Shown: piece after piece, positions 24,370 through 33,349 of the stretch
How the letters are laid out: every line of letters begins with the position of its first letter
How positions within the stretch are numbered: the first letter of the stretch is position 1
Source of the DNA: Halodesulfovibrio spirochaetisodalis
Lineage (GTDB): Bacteria; Desulfobacterota; Desulfovibrionia; Desulfovibrionales; Desulfovibrionaceae
Assembly: GCF_001672295.1 (NCBI RefSeq)
Contig: NZ_JXMS01000001.1
Coordinates: forward strand, 186,001 to 250,000
DNA: 64,000 nucleotides
Reading direction: 5' to 3'
Translations under genes and position numbers: made by a program
The notes under the pieces: model-generated
What the model saw: the letters and a program-made list of their open reading frames with translations, nothing else
Database searches by the model: none
Told to the model about the DNA's origin: nothing

Positions 24370-26982
24370 TTACGGTGCTACACGAAGAATGTAAGCGTTG
24401 TCCGGATTGAGGTATTTCTTTGCGATATCCTGAATGTCTTGCGGAGTAAGCTTCTGCGCTTGTTCTACAATATCTTTGTTGTAGGTCAATGGCAGTTGTG
24501 CAGTCGCCAGTCCGGCTGCTTCTGCACTGCGGCTTCCAAGGCTCTGGTGGCCTCGGTAGTACTGTCCGCGCATCAGGTTCTGGCCGCGTTTAATCTGCTC
24601 TTGGGAAAGAGGTTTTGTTTGAATCTCTTTAATGATTCTGCGGAAACCATCCATAGCAGCCTTTTCTTTTTCCGGTTCAGTACCGATGTAGAAGTAGGTG
24701 AAGCCGGTGATGGTGGACTGCCAGCTGGACGCGGTAACTGTGTACCCGAGTCCATGTTTGTCGCGCAGGTCGTTAAAGATAAGTCCGCTCTGACCGGCAA
24801 GGATGGTCTGCATCAGCTCAAGCCCTGCTGTGTCTTTATTGGTAAGCGGTACAGTTTCAAAGATCATGAACAGGTGTGCCTGATTACGGTCTTTGAGCGC
24901 AATGTCCTTAGTGTGTTCAGTATTCCATTCTGGAACAAACTTTTCAGGACGTTTTTCAGTTGGTGTCGGTAATTGCTTAGCAAATTCAATGATCGCATCG
25001 CGGTCAAATTCACCAGCAACAGCCATTACCCACGGCATTGCTTTTTGCTTTTTCCAGAATCCGTTTACGTCTTTTTGTGTAAATGCTTCTACCTGTGCAG
25101 GGATACCCGCATGGTAGTAACTGTAAATGGAGTCAGTAAACAGGAACGGGAAGAGGTTACGTGTTGCAAGACCCAGAGGCTGGTCTTCACGTAATTTAAT
25201 TCCGGCAATCTGGTCGGTTTTCTCACGGTCAACTTCTTCTGCAGCCATGGTTGGATTTTGAACCATCTGCGAGAAGAGTTTCAGAATATCATCGGAGAAA
25301 CGGGCCGGATAACGTGCGCTGACGGAGAATGTTCGTCTGCTTGCTGAAGCGGCAATGGAAGAAGCACGGTCAGCAAGGAACTCTTCAACTGCTGGTGCAT
25401 CCAGAGAGCCTGTGCCTTTTGTAAGTACTCGCGCTGCGAGGACAGACAGACCGGACTGTTTTTTAGTGATGAGGGTGTCACCACCCATAAAGTCCATGTC
25501 GATTGCAACATACGGCAGGGTGTTGTCTGGAATCAGAATAAGCTGACGGCCGTTACCGAGATCGATAACCTCTTTTTCACCGGCAAGATCTTTTTCGACG
25601 ATGGCTTTGTCAGCAGTCTGCTTTGGCTCCCAGTTTTTTACAACCTGTGCAGTCAGTGCCGTTTCGCTGATAGTGCTTTCCTGTGGTGCCAGAACAGTCG
25701 CCTGAAGGCGTTCTGGTTTGAGGTAGGTGTCTATCAGCATTTGCAGCTGTTCACGGTTTACGTTCTGGATTTCTTCAAGGTAATTTTGCTCACCTTGTTC
25801 GCCGTCGAAGAAGAATTCGAACATGCCTATTTTAGAAGTAAGACCGGAGAGGGTCTCTTTTGCGCGGAAAAGAGAATCTTCCAGATTCAGACGCACACGG
25901 GCGATGTCTTCGTCTTTGAACTCAGATGCTTTGAGGTTTTGTAAATCTTTCATGAGTTCAGGCCAGAATTCATCAAGTTTATCTGCATCCAGAACCGCTG
26001 TGATGTAGATAAGACCTGCACGCTCAAAAGAATATGCAGAAGCGGAAATGGAATCTACCAACTGTTTCTCATACTGGTACTTACGGTAGAAAGGCGAAGT
26101 TTTATCGCCGCCCATAAGCTGCGCCAGCATATCAATACCAGTGGTATTTACGTCTTCAAAGCCGGGGATAGGGAATGAAATACCAAGATATACTTTGTTC
26201 CATTTGCCCTCAACGATTTGAACGTTAGGGCCTTTAATGTCCAGCTTGTTAATATCAACAACGGATGGAGGCGTTACGTTGGCAGTATTTTCAAAGTTAC
26301 CGTAAAGATTTTCAGCTTCGGCAAGCACTGCTTTGGAATCAATATCACCACACACAACCAGCAGCATCTGCTGTGGCTGGTAATGCTTTTTAATATAGTT
26401 GGTAATATCTTCACGGGTGAAGGAGTTGATGGTCTCGCGGTAGCCGATGATAGGCCATGCGTAGGTTGTTCCTTTCATAGTCTGCTGTTGCAGCTTCTTG
26501 AAGAGCAGGCCGAAAGGACTGTCCTCACCACGTTCCAGCTCGGAAATAATAACTTTTTTTTCAGACTCAAGTTCTTCAGCGTCAATAGTGGCAAAGAATG
26601 CCTGATCACGTAAGACCTTGAGTCCAGTTTTCCATGCATCAGCAGGCAAGTCAGCAATGTATACAGTGTAGTCAAAACTGGTGGCTGCGTTGAGGTAGCC
26701 CCCGAGTTCTTCAATGCTTGCTGCTATCTCGCCTTTTGCATAGTTCTTTGTGCCTTTAAAAACCATATGTTCAAGCACATGGCTGATGCCGGCTTCACGT
26801 GGTTCTTCGTAGCCGGAACCTGCATGCACATATAGTCGGGTTGAGACAAGCGGGAAGCGTTTGTCTTCTTGAATTAAAACGGTAAGGCCGTTTTTAAGTT
26901 TAGTCACCGTTGCCGCAGACGCTGCGGTTGCAGTGCACGTCATAAGTACTCCACAAATAAGAATAATAAGTCGTTTGAACAT
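24370..26982 (-). CDS. Periplasmic M16 (pitrilysin-type) zinc peptidase
   Basis: This 870-residue peptidase is formed of two M16 halves. A signal peptide (about 1-23) directs export. The active half has the inverted zinc motif HVLEH (H68, E71, H72) in GISHVLEHMVFKGTKNY, and the third ligand in the ESEKKVIISELERGED helix (near 141-148). The second half (from about 450) lacks this motif, as usual for the regulatory half. It should degrade peptides in the periplasm. It has an AGGAGG site before the ATG. Confidence 0.95.
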   Translation of the reverse strand: MFKRLIILICGVLMTCTATAASAATVTKLKNGLTVLIQEDKRFPLVSTRLYVHAGSGYEEPREAGISHVLEHMVFKGTKNYAKGEIAASIEELGGYLNAATSFDYTVYIADLPADAWKTGLKVLRDQAFFATIDAEELESEKKVIISELERGEDSPFGLLFKKLQQQTMKGTTYAWPIIGYRETINSFTREDITNYIKKHYQPQQMLLVVCGDIDSKAVLAEAENLYGNFENTANVTPPSVVDINKLDIKGPNVQIVEGKWNKVYLGISFPIPGFEDVNTTGIDMLAQLMGGDKTSPFYRKYQYEKQLVDSISASAYSFERAGLIYITAVLDADKLDEFWPELMKDLQNLKASEFKDEDIARVRLNLEDSLFRAKETLSGLTSKIGMFEFFFDGEQGEQNYLEEIQNVNREQLQMLIDTYLKPERLQATVLAPQESTISETALTAQVVKNWEPKQTADKAIVEKDLAGEKEVIDLGNGRQLILIPDNTLPYVAIDMDFMGGDTLITKKQSGLSVLAARVLTKGTGSLDAPAVEEFLADRASSIAASASRRTFSVSARYPARFSDDILKLFSQMVQNPTMAAEEVDREKTDQIAGIKLREDQPLGLATRNLFPFLFTDSIYSYYHAGIPAQVEAFTQKDVNGFWKKQKAMPWVMAVAGEFDRDAIIEFAKQLPTPTEKRPEKFVPEWNTEHTKDIALKDRNQAHLFMIFETVPLTNKDTAGLELMQTILAGQSGLIFNDLRDKHGLGYTVTASSWQSTITGFTYFYIGTEPEKEKAAMDGFRRIIKEIQTKPLSQEQIKRGQNLMRGQYYRGHQSLGSRSAEAAGLATAQLPLTYNKDIVEQAQKLTPQDIQDIAKKYLNPDNAYILRVAP

Positions 26983-27187
26983 TCAATGCCTCCTGTTGCC
27001 TAAGCAAAAAACATGTTCATGGGATAGTGTACGCAAAGCTTGCAATTTGGCAAGGAGAACCATCGGTTGTGACATACAGGTTATAGGGGGGCTGTGCAAG
27101 TTATGTGTACATTGAGTCCGTATCAGGGTATAGTGCCGTGGCGTATTGCATGCCAAGGGAATTTTCCCATACGGGAGTGATGGTTGA

Positions 27188-28660
27188 ATGCTGGATTCGC
27201 TTGTTGGAACAATTCTGACAGACGCACGAACTGTTCTGGAAGATTTGGATCCGTTTCTTCTGGAATTGGAAGTGTCTGCCGAGCGGGCAGACGCCTCGTT
27301 ACTGTCTACAATATATAATACAACACCAATACTTTCTAACTGTTTTAGCTTGCCCGGACTGGCAGATGCTGCTGTTCTGGTTGATTTGTTGCAACTTGTG
27401 ACCGGGGCGTTCCGTAAGAAACAGTTAGCCCTTTCTTCTATACATATACGAGAAGTTATCAGAGCGTTTAGTGCCTTGGTGGCTTTTTTGGATGATGCAG
27501 ATACAGAAAAAATTTCCAATGCCATAGATGCGTTGCGGTCGCTGGTGCAAAGAGCATGGCCTGACGATGCGAAAAGTTTGCTTGCTCAAAACACGTTACG
27601 CAGTCCGGATAATGATATCGCGTTTTCTGTTACAGGGTATGCTCTGCAAGATGACTTTATGCAGGAGAGCATGTGTTATGTGCTCGAACTGGATGACACA
27701 GGCATGCTGGCAGGAACGCAATTTACTCCGTTTTCTTTACTGCAATTTCTTTACAAAAGCGGGCAGATACTGGGCGTACGTTTTGCTCCGCCGGAGTCTG
27801 GCACATATTTAGAAATTTTGTTTGCAACGGTGCTTACTGAGGAACAGTTGCAGATGGTGCTGGATATTCCTGCTCAAGCTATTCATCAGGTTGGTATGGA
27901 GTCGTTTAACTCCCCAAAGCCTGCGTGGACAGCACGGTATGGTTATGCAAGTGAGGCACAAAACAGCGAAGAGACAGCTTCAGAAGCGGGTGATGTTCCT
28001 TCAGTACAACGACAAGTACGGGGGACAGAAGAGCAATTTCTGGGTAAAGAAAATTCCGGCTCGCAGTCTGTTACTGCAGTTCCTGATCCTGCTTTGATTC
28101 CAACAGAGAGCAGCGCTTCTCAATTGAATGTACAGAGAGTAGCAACTCAGGAGCCAGCAAGTAGTGATGCTTTTGCTTTGCTTGAGGCAGAGCTGGAAGG
28201 AGAGCTTTTCGAAGAAGCGCTTTCTGCAGGCATTACTGCACATTCTCTGAATAAAGCTCAGCAGGAATTACCTGAACAGATTACGTCAAGTCCTTCAGCG
28301 GCAGATGTGAGTAGTGCGCCTGCTGAAAAAATGTATGGATTTGATGTTTCAAGGGATGGTAATTTTGTAACGCTGGAAGTTGCAGGAATTCAAAACTCAA
28401 TTGAAGCAGAAGAACTGCGCGCAGCATTGCTTGAATTACTTTCATCGCATGCTGATATCGAGCTGGTGTTGCAGAAGCCTGTTGGTGGGAATCTTGAATT
28501 ATTGCAGTTGCTACTTTCAGCTGCCATGACTGCCGGTTTGCGTCGTCAGCAATTTAGCGTGACGGGAGTCGGGAAAAAAAGTGTCGGAACGCTGTTGGCA
28601 GGTTGCGGTATTACAACAGATATTTTGAAAGCACAGGGCATTGCTGATTTTCTGGGATAG
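27188..28660 (+). CDS. Degenerate Hpt-like plus STAS-like protein (CheA-related?)
   Basis: The 490-residue protein has three parts. Residues 1-110 look like a CheA P1/Hpt helical bundle (LVDLLQLVTGAFRKKQLALS), but where Hpt has the phospho-His (AHxxKG) it reads NTTPILSNCFSLPG, so the histidine is missing. Residues about 150-240 (DDFMQESMCYVLELDDTG, LQFLYKSGQILGVRF) resemble the middle domain found in CheA-like proteins. A long acidic/Ser linker follows. The C-terminal 95 residues (NFVTLEVAGIQNSIEAEELR, VTGVGKKSVGTLLAGCGI) look like a STAS domain. There is no kinase domain. Function unknown; a chemotaxis-related scaffold is inference. Confidence 0.55.
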   Translation: MLDSLVGTILTDARTVLEDLDPFLLELEVSAERADASLLSTIYNTTPILSNCFSLPGLADAAVLVDLLQLVTGAFRKKQLALSSIHIREVIRAFSALVAFLDDADTEKISNAIDALRSLVQRAWPDDAKSLLAQNTLRSPDNDIAFSVTGYALQDDFMQESMCYVLELDDTGMLAGTQFTPFSLLQFLYKSGQILGVRFAPPESGTYLEILFATVLTEEQLQMVLDIPAQAIHQVGMESFNSPKPAWTARYGYASEAQNSEETASEAGDVPSVQRQVRGTEEQFLGKENSGSQSVTAVPDPALIPTESSASQLNVQRVATQEPASSDAFALLEAELEGELFEEALSAGITAHSLNKAQQELPEQITSSPSAADVSSAPAEKMYGFDVSRDGNFVTLEVAGIQNSIEAEELRAALLELLSSHADIELVLQKPVGGNLELLQLLLSAAMTAGLRRQQFSVTGVGKKSVGTLLAGCGITTDILKAQGIADFLG

Positions 28661-28745
28661 GTTAGGCACAAAAAAGGACTGCCTGTATACGACTGCGTCC
28701 CCCGCCGAGTACGTAAATGGCAGCCCTCAGGAGTGGTGTAATTTA

Positions 28746-29015
28746 TTAGGTTTTACACTCAGTTCCTTCGCTACAATAATTAAAAATAAACTGTCCAATC
28801 TGCGTTCCTAGATGAACACATTCTATGTCATCCAGACATTCCATAGCATCTTGTGGATCAATATACGTAATGAGCTCATGCTGGTGTTTAGCAAGCTGAG
28901 CCACCCACGCACCTTTATCCTGATCAAAATGAACGGTTAAGTCGATTCCGAGCTTAGTTATCTCAGGATAAAATGTTAATATTTTAGATCGTAATGTATC
29001 TGGCGTAATCGTCAT
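28746..29015 (-). CDS. Conserved-type small protein
   Basis: 89 residues (MTITPDTLRSKILTFYPEIT and onward) with AAAGGAG before the ATG. It has an N-terminal helix, a beta hairpin (IDLTVHFDQDKGAWVAQLAK) and a Cys-containing C-terminal helix. I recognise no named family. The strand pattern with ECLDDIECVHLGTQIGQF suggests a small alpha/beta fold. A strong ribosome binding site and coding-like composition support a real gene. Function unknown. Confidence 0.65.
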   Translation of the reverse strand: MTITPDTLRSKILTFYPEITKLGIDLTVHFDQDKGAWVAQLAKHQHELITYIDPQDAMECLDDIECVHLGTQIGQFIFNYCSEGTECKT

Positions 29016-29170
29016 GTGTCAGCTCCTTTGCTTATCCTTAAGCATAGAGGACAGGGCGGTACTGCACAATATTATGGTCGTAGAATATCAAGTCTTGCGG
29101 GGTGTTTCTGTAGGGTATAGCCCCGAATTGTATGTATATTTGATGTGACGGGAGTTGGAGAAAATAACGG

Positions 29171-29203
29171 AAAAAAGCCGTGACCTGATGGTCACGGCTT
29201 TTT
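29171..29203. terminator. Terminator after the nitronate monooxygenase gene
   Basis: AAAAAAGCCGTGACC, loop TGAT, GGTCACGGCTTTTT. It is bidirectional in form and lies 22 bp past the minus-strand stop. Confidence 0.9.
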
Positions 29204-29224
29204 CTGTTAACAGAAAGGGATGTT

Positions 29225-30322
29225 CTACTTGGTAGTAGATACGAATTCGTTTCGTAAAGAATCAATAAGCTTCTTCACAGGAACAATTTCTTTAATACGG
29301 TGAACGTTGGTGCCGGAGAATGCAAATCCTCGAGACAAGTTACCTTTTTTAGCATTAAGCAGTGCTGCAGCAATGCAGTACGGGCTTTGTTCATGTGCGC
29401 AGTTATGAATGCATTCAAATGGGCACTTGAACGGCTTTTTAAGGCCTTTTCTAGAGTCTTCAACAAACTTGTTTTTGAGAGCGCGACCCGGGAGTCCCAC
29501 AGGGCTCTTGATAACGGTTACGTCCTCTTTTTTTGCATCAACGTACGCTTGTTTAAAACGGTCGTCAGCGTCACACTCGTCTGTTGCAACAAATCTGGTT
29601 CCCATCTGTACGCCTGCAGCACCCATGTCGATGAATTTTTTAATATCTTCACCGGAGTAGATGCCCCCCGCAGCGATAACAGGAATGGATTTTCCTGATT
29701 TAGCTTCAAACTCTTTAACAGTATCGATTACTTCACTTACAACTTTTTCAAGTGCAAAGTCAGGATCTTCTAACTGGTCAGCTTTAAAACCAAGGTGTCC
29801 ACCGGCTTTGGGTCCCTCAACCACAAAGGCGTCCGGCAGGTAATCATACTTGGCAGCCCATTTTTTACAAAGAATCTTAGCAGCGCGAGCTGATGAGACG
29901 ATAGGCACAAGCTTAGTGTGAGCCTTTTCCTTGTGTTCTTCATAGTACTCTTTCAAGTATGCAGGTAAATCCATAGGAAGCCCTGCACCTGAGAAGATTA
30001 CGTCGATCTTTTCATCAAGAGAGGTTTTTACGAGGTCGGCAAAGTTTGTCAGAGCAACCATAATGTTTACTCCGAGTACCCCTTTGGTCATCTCTTTTGC
30101 TTTACGAATTTCTTTACGCATAGCACGGATGTTTGCTTCCATAGGGTTTTTGCCTACGTCAGGCTCTGCCATTCCGATCATCGCGCCAGCAATAACTCCG
30201 ATGCCTCCCTCATTGGCAACGGCACTAGCAAGATTGGAAAGAGAAATCCCAACGCCCATACCTCCCTGAATAATAGGAGTATTGGCAACAACGTCGCCAA
30301 TCTTCAAGGTAGGAAATGACAT
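29225..30322 (-). CDS. Nitronate monooxygenase-type flavoprotein
   Basis: The 365-residue FMN TIM-barrel protein resembles nitronate monooxygenase/FabK: TPIIQGGMGVGISLSNLASA, IDVIFSGAGLP, VEGPKAGGHLG (catalytic His), PVIAAGGIYSGEDIKKFIDM, GAAGVQMGTRFVATDEC. A C-terminal Cys cluster (FKCPFECIHNC...SPYCIAAAL) is typical of the anaerobe subgroup and may bind a metal or FeS. It could oxidise nitronates or act as an enoyl-ACP reductase; fabK needs fatty-acid gene neighbours, which are absent. It has a GGAGG site and stands alone. Confidence 0.88.
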   Translation of the reverse strand: MSFPTLKIGDVVANTPIIQGGMGVGISLSNLASAVANEGGIGVIAGAMIGMAEPDVGKNPMEANIRAMRKEIRKAKEMTKGVLGVNIMVALTNFADLVKTSLDEKIDVIFSGAGLPMDLPAYLKEYYEEHKEKAHTKLVPIVSSARAAKILCKKWAAKYDYLPDAFVVEGPKAGGHLGFKADQLEDPDFALEKVVSEVIDTVKEFEAKSGKSIPVIAAGGIYSGEDIKKFIDMGAAGVQMGTRFVATDECDADDRFKQAYVDAKKEDVTVIKSPVGLPGRALKNKFVEDSRKGLKKPFKCPFECIHNCAHEQSPYCIAAALLNAKKGNLSRGFAFSGTNVHRIKEIVPVKKLIDSLRNEFVSTTK

Positions 30323-30449
30323 GATTCAGTCCTCCAAATGCGGCGCTTCAATTCCGCATTGTGATTATATGTACTGCGCGGTGTCTCGCAGTCAGAGTGT
30401 TGTAGTTAGATTGACATACAGCACCCAATTATTTGCTTCGAGCTATTCT

Positions 30450-33347
30450 TTACACAGAACAGCCCGCAGTGCAAGTGCACCATTGGCAGTGTCGACCTTT
30501 TCTTGGTCTAACCACCGGTGATTTTTCGATGTGTCGCAACATGAACTGCAGAATGAGCGGGATTTGTTCCTTGATAATATTATCATGCAGCTCTTCCTCA
30601 ATTTTTTCGAAGAAAAGATGCTCCTTACCGTCTTTTTTCAGTTCAACCCATCCTGCGTCGCAAGTAGATGTCAGTCTCGGATCATGCATCATGTATAGAT
30701 AGGACGGCAATTGCAGGTTGACAATTTTGTCTGCAAGCTGCTCCAGCGGGTCTTCAATCCCGCCATTCCATGTGCGAATCTGCGCCATCAGGAATTCATC
30801 TTGCCACAGCCCTGTGTCAGGTTTGTGAATACTGCCTGTTTTGTAGTCAAGAATCACTCGTGTGTTTTCTCGGATGTCGATGCGGTCCGCAATTCCGGCA
30901 ATGGAGCGCTCTTTGTTGTCGACACCAATAGTTTGGATAAGTCTTTTTTCCAGAGAGTCAATTTTGGCTATAGGCTGATTTTTCAGGAAGCGTTTAAGTC
31001 GCTCCTTACCCGCAGTTTCAAGCATGATGAAGGAGTCGTATGGAACTTCTTCCTTTAAGCTGGAATCATGAAGCATTTGCACAAAAAGCAGTTGCAGCGG
31101 TTCCGGATCAAGCTTGCTGAAGTCGGTTTCTTTATGCAGATAGCCTGTAAAAAATTTTTCTAATACTTTGTGGAAAAGGTCACCAATGGCTGCAAAATCT
31201 TCTGCTTCGTTTACTTCATCTACAGGACGCAGGTTTCCGATGCGTTCCAGATAAAACTGCATTGGGCAGTGAAGGTACGTATTAAGTGCGGAAGGGGAGA
31301 CCGGCTTTGCCAGAAATTCTTCAATCCTGTCGTGAATGGCAGGGGTGCGCTCAATGCAATGGTCATCTTTCTTAATGGTAGTGACAGGATAGCTTATGCC
31401 ATGTAGCGGAGCATTTCCTGCTTTAAGCAGCTTGCCTTGTTTGCATTCCTCTTTCCACAACAGCTCTTCTACAAAGCGGGAACGTATGTGTTTTTCTTCA
31501 AAAATTCCGCTTCGTTCTGAACCTGTCTGATACAAGACGTGTACATTCTCCGCACCATGAATCAGGCGGTAGAAGTTGTATGCAGCAACACTTTCGCGGT
31601 GGCGTGCGTCCGGCAATCCGACCATGGAGCGAAGAGTATCTGGTAGCAGCGGGTCATTACCGGGCAGACCGGGGAGTTTGTTCTCTGTTGCATCAAGTAC
31701 ATACACATTTTTAAAATGCAGCAGGCGTGATTCCAGCATGCCGAGAACTTGCAATCCCGTAAGTGGGTCTGCTTCGAATGGAACGCGCTCTCCACGGATA
31801 ATTTCTCGCAGAATGGTAAACAAAACTCCCTGTGAAAATTCTTCATGAGCAAGGGTACATTCGCGCAAGGAAGGAATAACTTTGCGCATAATGCGGTACA
31901 TGGATTCCGCATCAATCGGGAATCGTTCCCATAGATTGCCGCCGTGCTCCAGTAAAACCGTACATAAGTCTGCTAGGGTATCTGCTAATTGAGCAGGAGT
32001 TGAAATTTCTTCCCATGCGGTTATGGAGCAGGAAAGCACTCTGTGCAGCAACTCCTGCATTTCTTCTTCAGAAGCAGCCGCGTTTTCATCCCGTGTGAAA
32101 GGAATGGTGAACGGGGTAGTGTAGCTTTTCCCTCTTCGTAGCTCTTTTTCCATGTTGTGCAGTGTGACGCCGAAAGGGCGTTCCTCACCGATGGAGAGCA
32201 TTTTAATATACGGGTGACGGATAAGGGCAATAATGTCTTTCCAATAGTACCCGTCTGCGCGTTTTTTTTCCTGAAGGTGCAGCACAACTTCCAGCAGCTG
32301 GAACAGGTTTGAGCGCCAGAGCGGATAGCCCATGGAGATGTTCACATCCTTGCGTGGCAAGTGGTGCAGTACCGGCATCATCAGCCCTGTGTCAGGCAGA
32401 ACAACAGCAGTATCCCCTATGGTGTCCTGCTGCAGTAGCTTTTGCTCCATGGCATCAAGCTGGGAGTGCAGGTCGAACCCTTCATAGAGTTGCAGATCCT
32501 GTTCTCGAAGCTGTGGTTCTTCGCTTAATTCCGTGTTTACAGACCATTCAGTAATCCACTTTTTGTGTTCACGGCATGCCCAGTGAGTATTGCCCCCCGT
32601 AGTGAGTGCTGCGTCCGAGTGGAGCACGATGGTTGCACCGTATTCGGTACGCAGAATACGGAACAGTTCTTTTTCTACCCCTGTAAGACCATAGAAGCCC
32701 GCTACATATATTTTTTTATGCATGAGGCTCATGACGGGATTGCTGCTTTCTTTCAGCAATTGCAGTACGCGAAAAGCGTCATACCCGGGTGTTGTCCAGC
32801 CTCGCGTTTCCAGTTTTTCAGTGTACGCATCATGTATGCGTCCCAGCTGTCCAAGCAAAATCGCAGCAAACGGAACAACCTGTCCTTCCATGTGGTAGTA
32901 GTCTTCAGGTGTTTTGTTCTGGTTGAAAAAATCTTCCAAAAGCGAGTTGAGGCGCATTCCCCACGGAAAAAATCGTTGTGGGTCATTAAGTGGTAATGAC
33001 TGCAATGGGCCTGATGTGAACGTATCTTTTTTGTTAATACCCTGAATACACTCCATCAACAGTGCAATCCGGTCGAGAACCTCGATAACGTGCGGAGGGG
33101 TTGCTTCCAGTTCGCTGCGTAGCATCTGGAAAACGTCACTGACCTGAAATATCTGCGGCATAAGAAACGGCTTTGGCAGTGCTTCATTAAATCGCAGGCT
33201 GTCGGATAAATATTTACGCGGACGTGAATGCGGGAAGATGATGAGTGCATCACCCGGATTATTGTCTGTGTCAGCCAGTACCCGTTCCATGAGGCCGGAG
33301 ATAAAGTCGTTCTGCCAAGGGATAATGACAAATGGTTCAGCATGCAT
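30450..33347 (-). CDS. addB: AddB-type nuclease of the recombination/repair complex
   Basis: The 965-residue protein is the helicase-like partner in the AddAB double-strand break-processing complex. The C-terminal nuclease has SPSALNTYLHCPMQFYLERI and VILDYKTGSIHK (PD-(D/E)XK motif). The FeS staple is complete: Cys in YLHCPMQFY and the final CQWCTCTAGC (C-x2-C-x5-C). The N-terminal part has no Walker A motif, as in some AddB proteins where it is a Chi-recognition scaffold. It lies 2 bp after addA, so they are coupled. Confidence 0.9.
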   Translation of the reverse strand: MHAEPFVIIPWQNDFISGLMERVLADTDNNPGDALIIFPHSRPRKYLSDSLRFNEALPKPFLMPQIFQVSDVFQMLRSELEATPPHVIEVLDRIALLMECIQGINKKDTFTSGPLQSLPLNDPQRFFPWGMRLNSLLEDFFNQNKTPEDYYHMEGQVVPFAAILLGQLGRIHDAYTEKLETRGWTTPGYDAFRVLQLLKESSNPVMSLMHKKIYVAGFYGLTGVEKELFRILRTEYGATIVLHSDAALTTGGNTHWACREHKKWITEWSVNTELSEEPQLREQDLQLYEGFDLHSQLDAMEQKLLQQDTIGDTAVVLPDTGLMMPVLHHLPRKDVNISMGYPLWRSNLFQLLEVVLHLQEKKRADGYYWKDIIALIRHPYIKMLSIGEERPFGVTLHNMEKELRRGKSYTTPFTIPFTRDENAAASEEEMQELLHRVLSCSITAWEEISTPAQLADTLADLCTVLLEHGGNLWERFPIDAESMYRIMRKVIPSLRECTLAHEEFSQGVLFTILREIIRGERVPFEADPLTGLQVLGMLESRLLHFKNVYVLDATENKLPGLPGNDPLLPDTLRSMVGLPDARHRESVAAYNFYRLIHGAENVHVLYQTGSERSGIFEEKHIRSRFVEELLWKEECKQGKLLKAGNAPLHGISYPVTTIKKDDHCIERTPAIHDRIEEFLAKPVSPSALNTYLHCPMQFYLERIGNLRPVDEVNEAEDFAAIGDLFHKVLEKFFTGYLHKETDFSKLDPEPLQLLFVQMLHDSSLKEEVPYDSFIMLETAGKERLKRFLKNQPIAKIDSLEKRLIQTIGVDNKERSIAGIADRIDIRENTRVILDYKTGSIHKPDTGLWQDEFLMAQIRTWNGGIEDPLEQLADKIVNLQLPSYLYMMHDPRLTSTCDAGWVELKKDGKEHLFFEKIEEELHDNIIKEQIPLILQFMLRHIEKSPVVRPRKGRHCQWCTCTAGCSV

Positions 33348-33349
33348 GG

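Noticed and set aside
24250-24972. 240-codon plus-strand frame
   Set aside because: It lies antisense to the strongly supported M16 peptidase gene.
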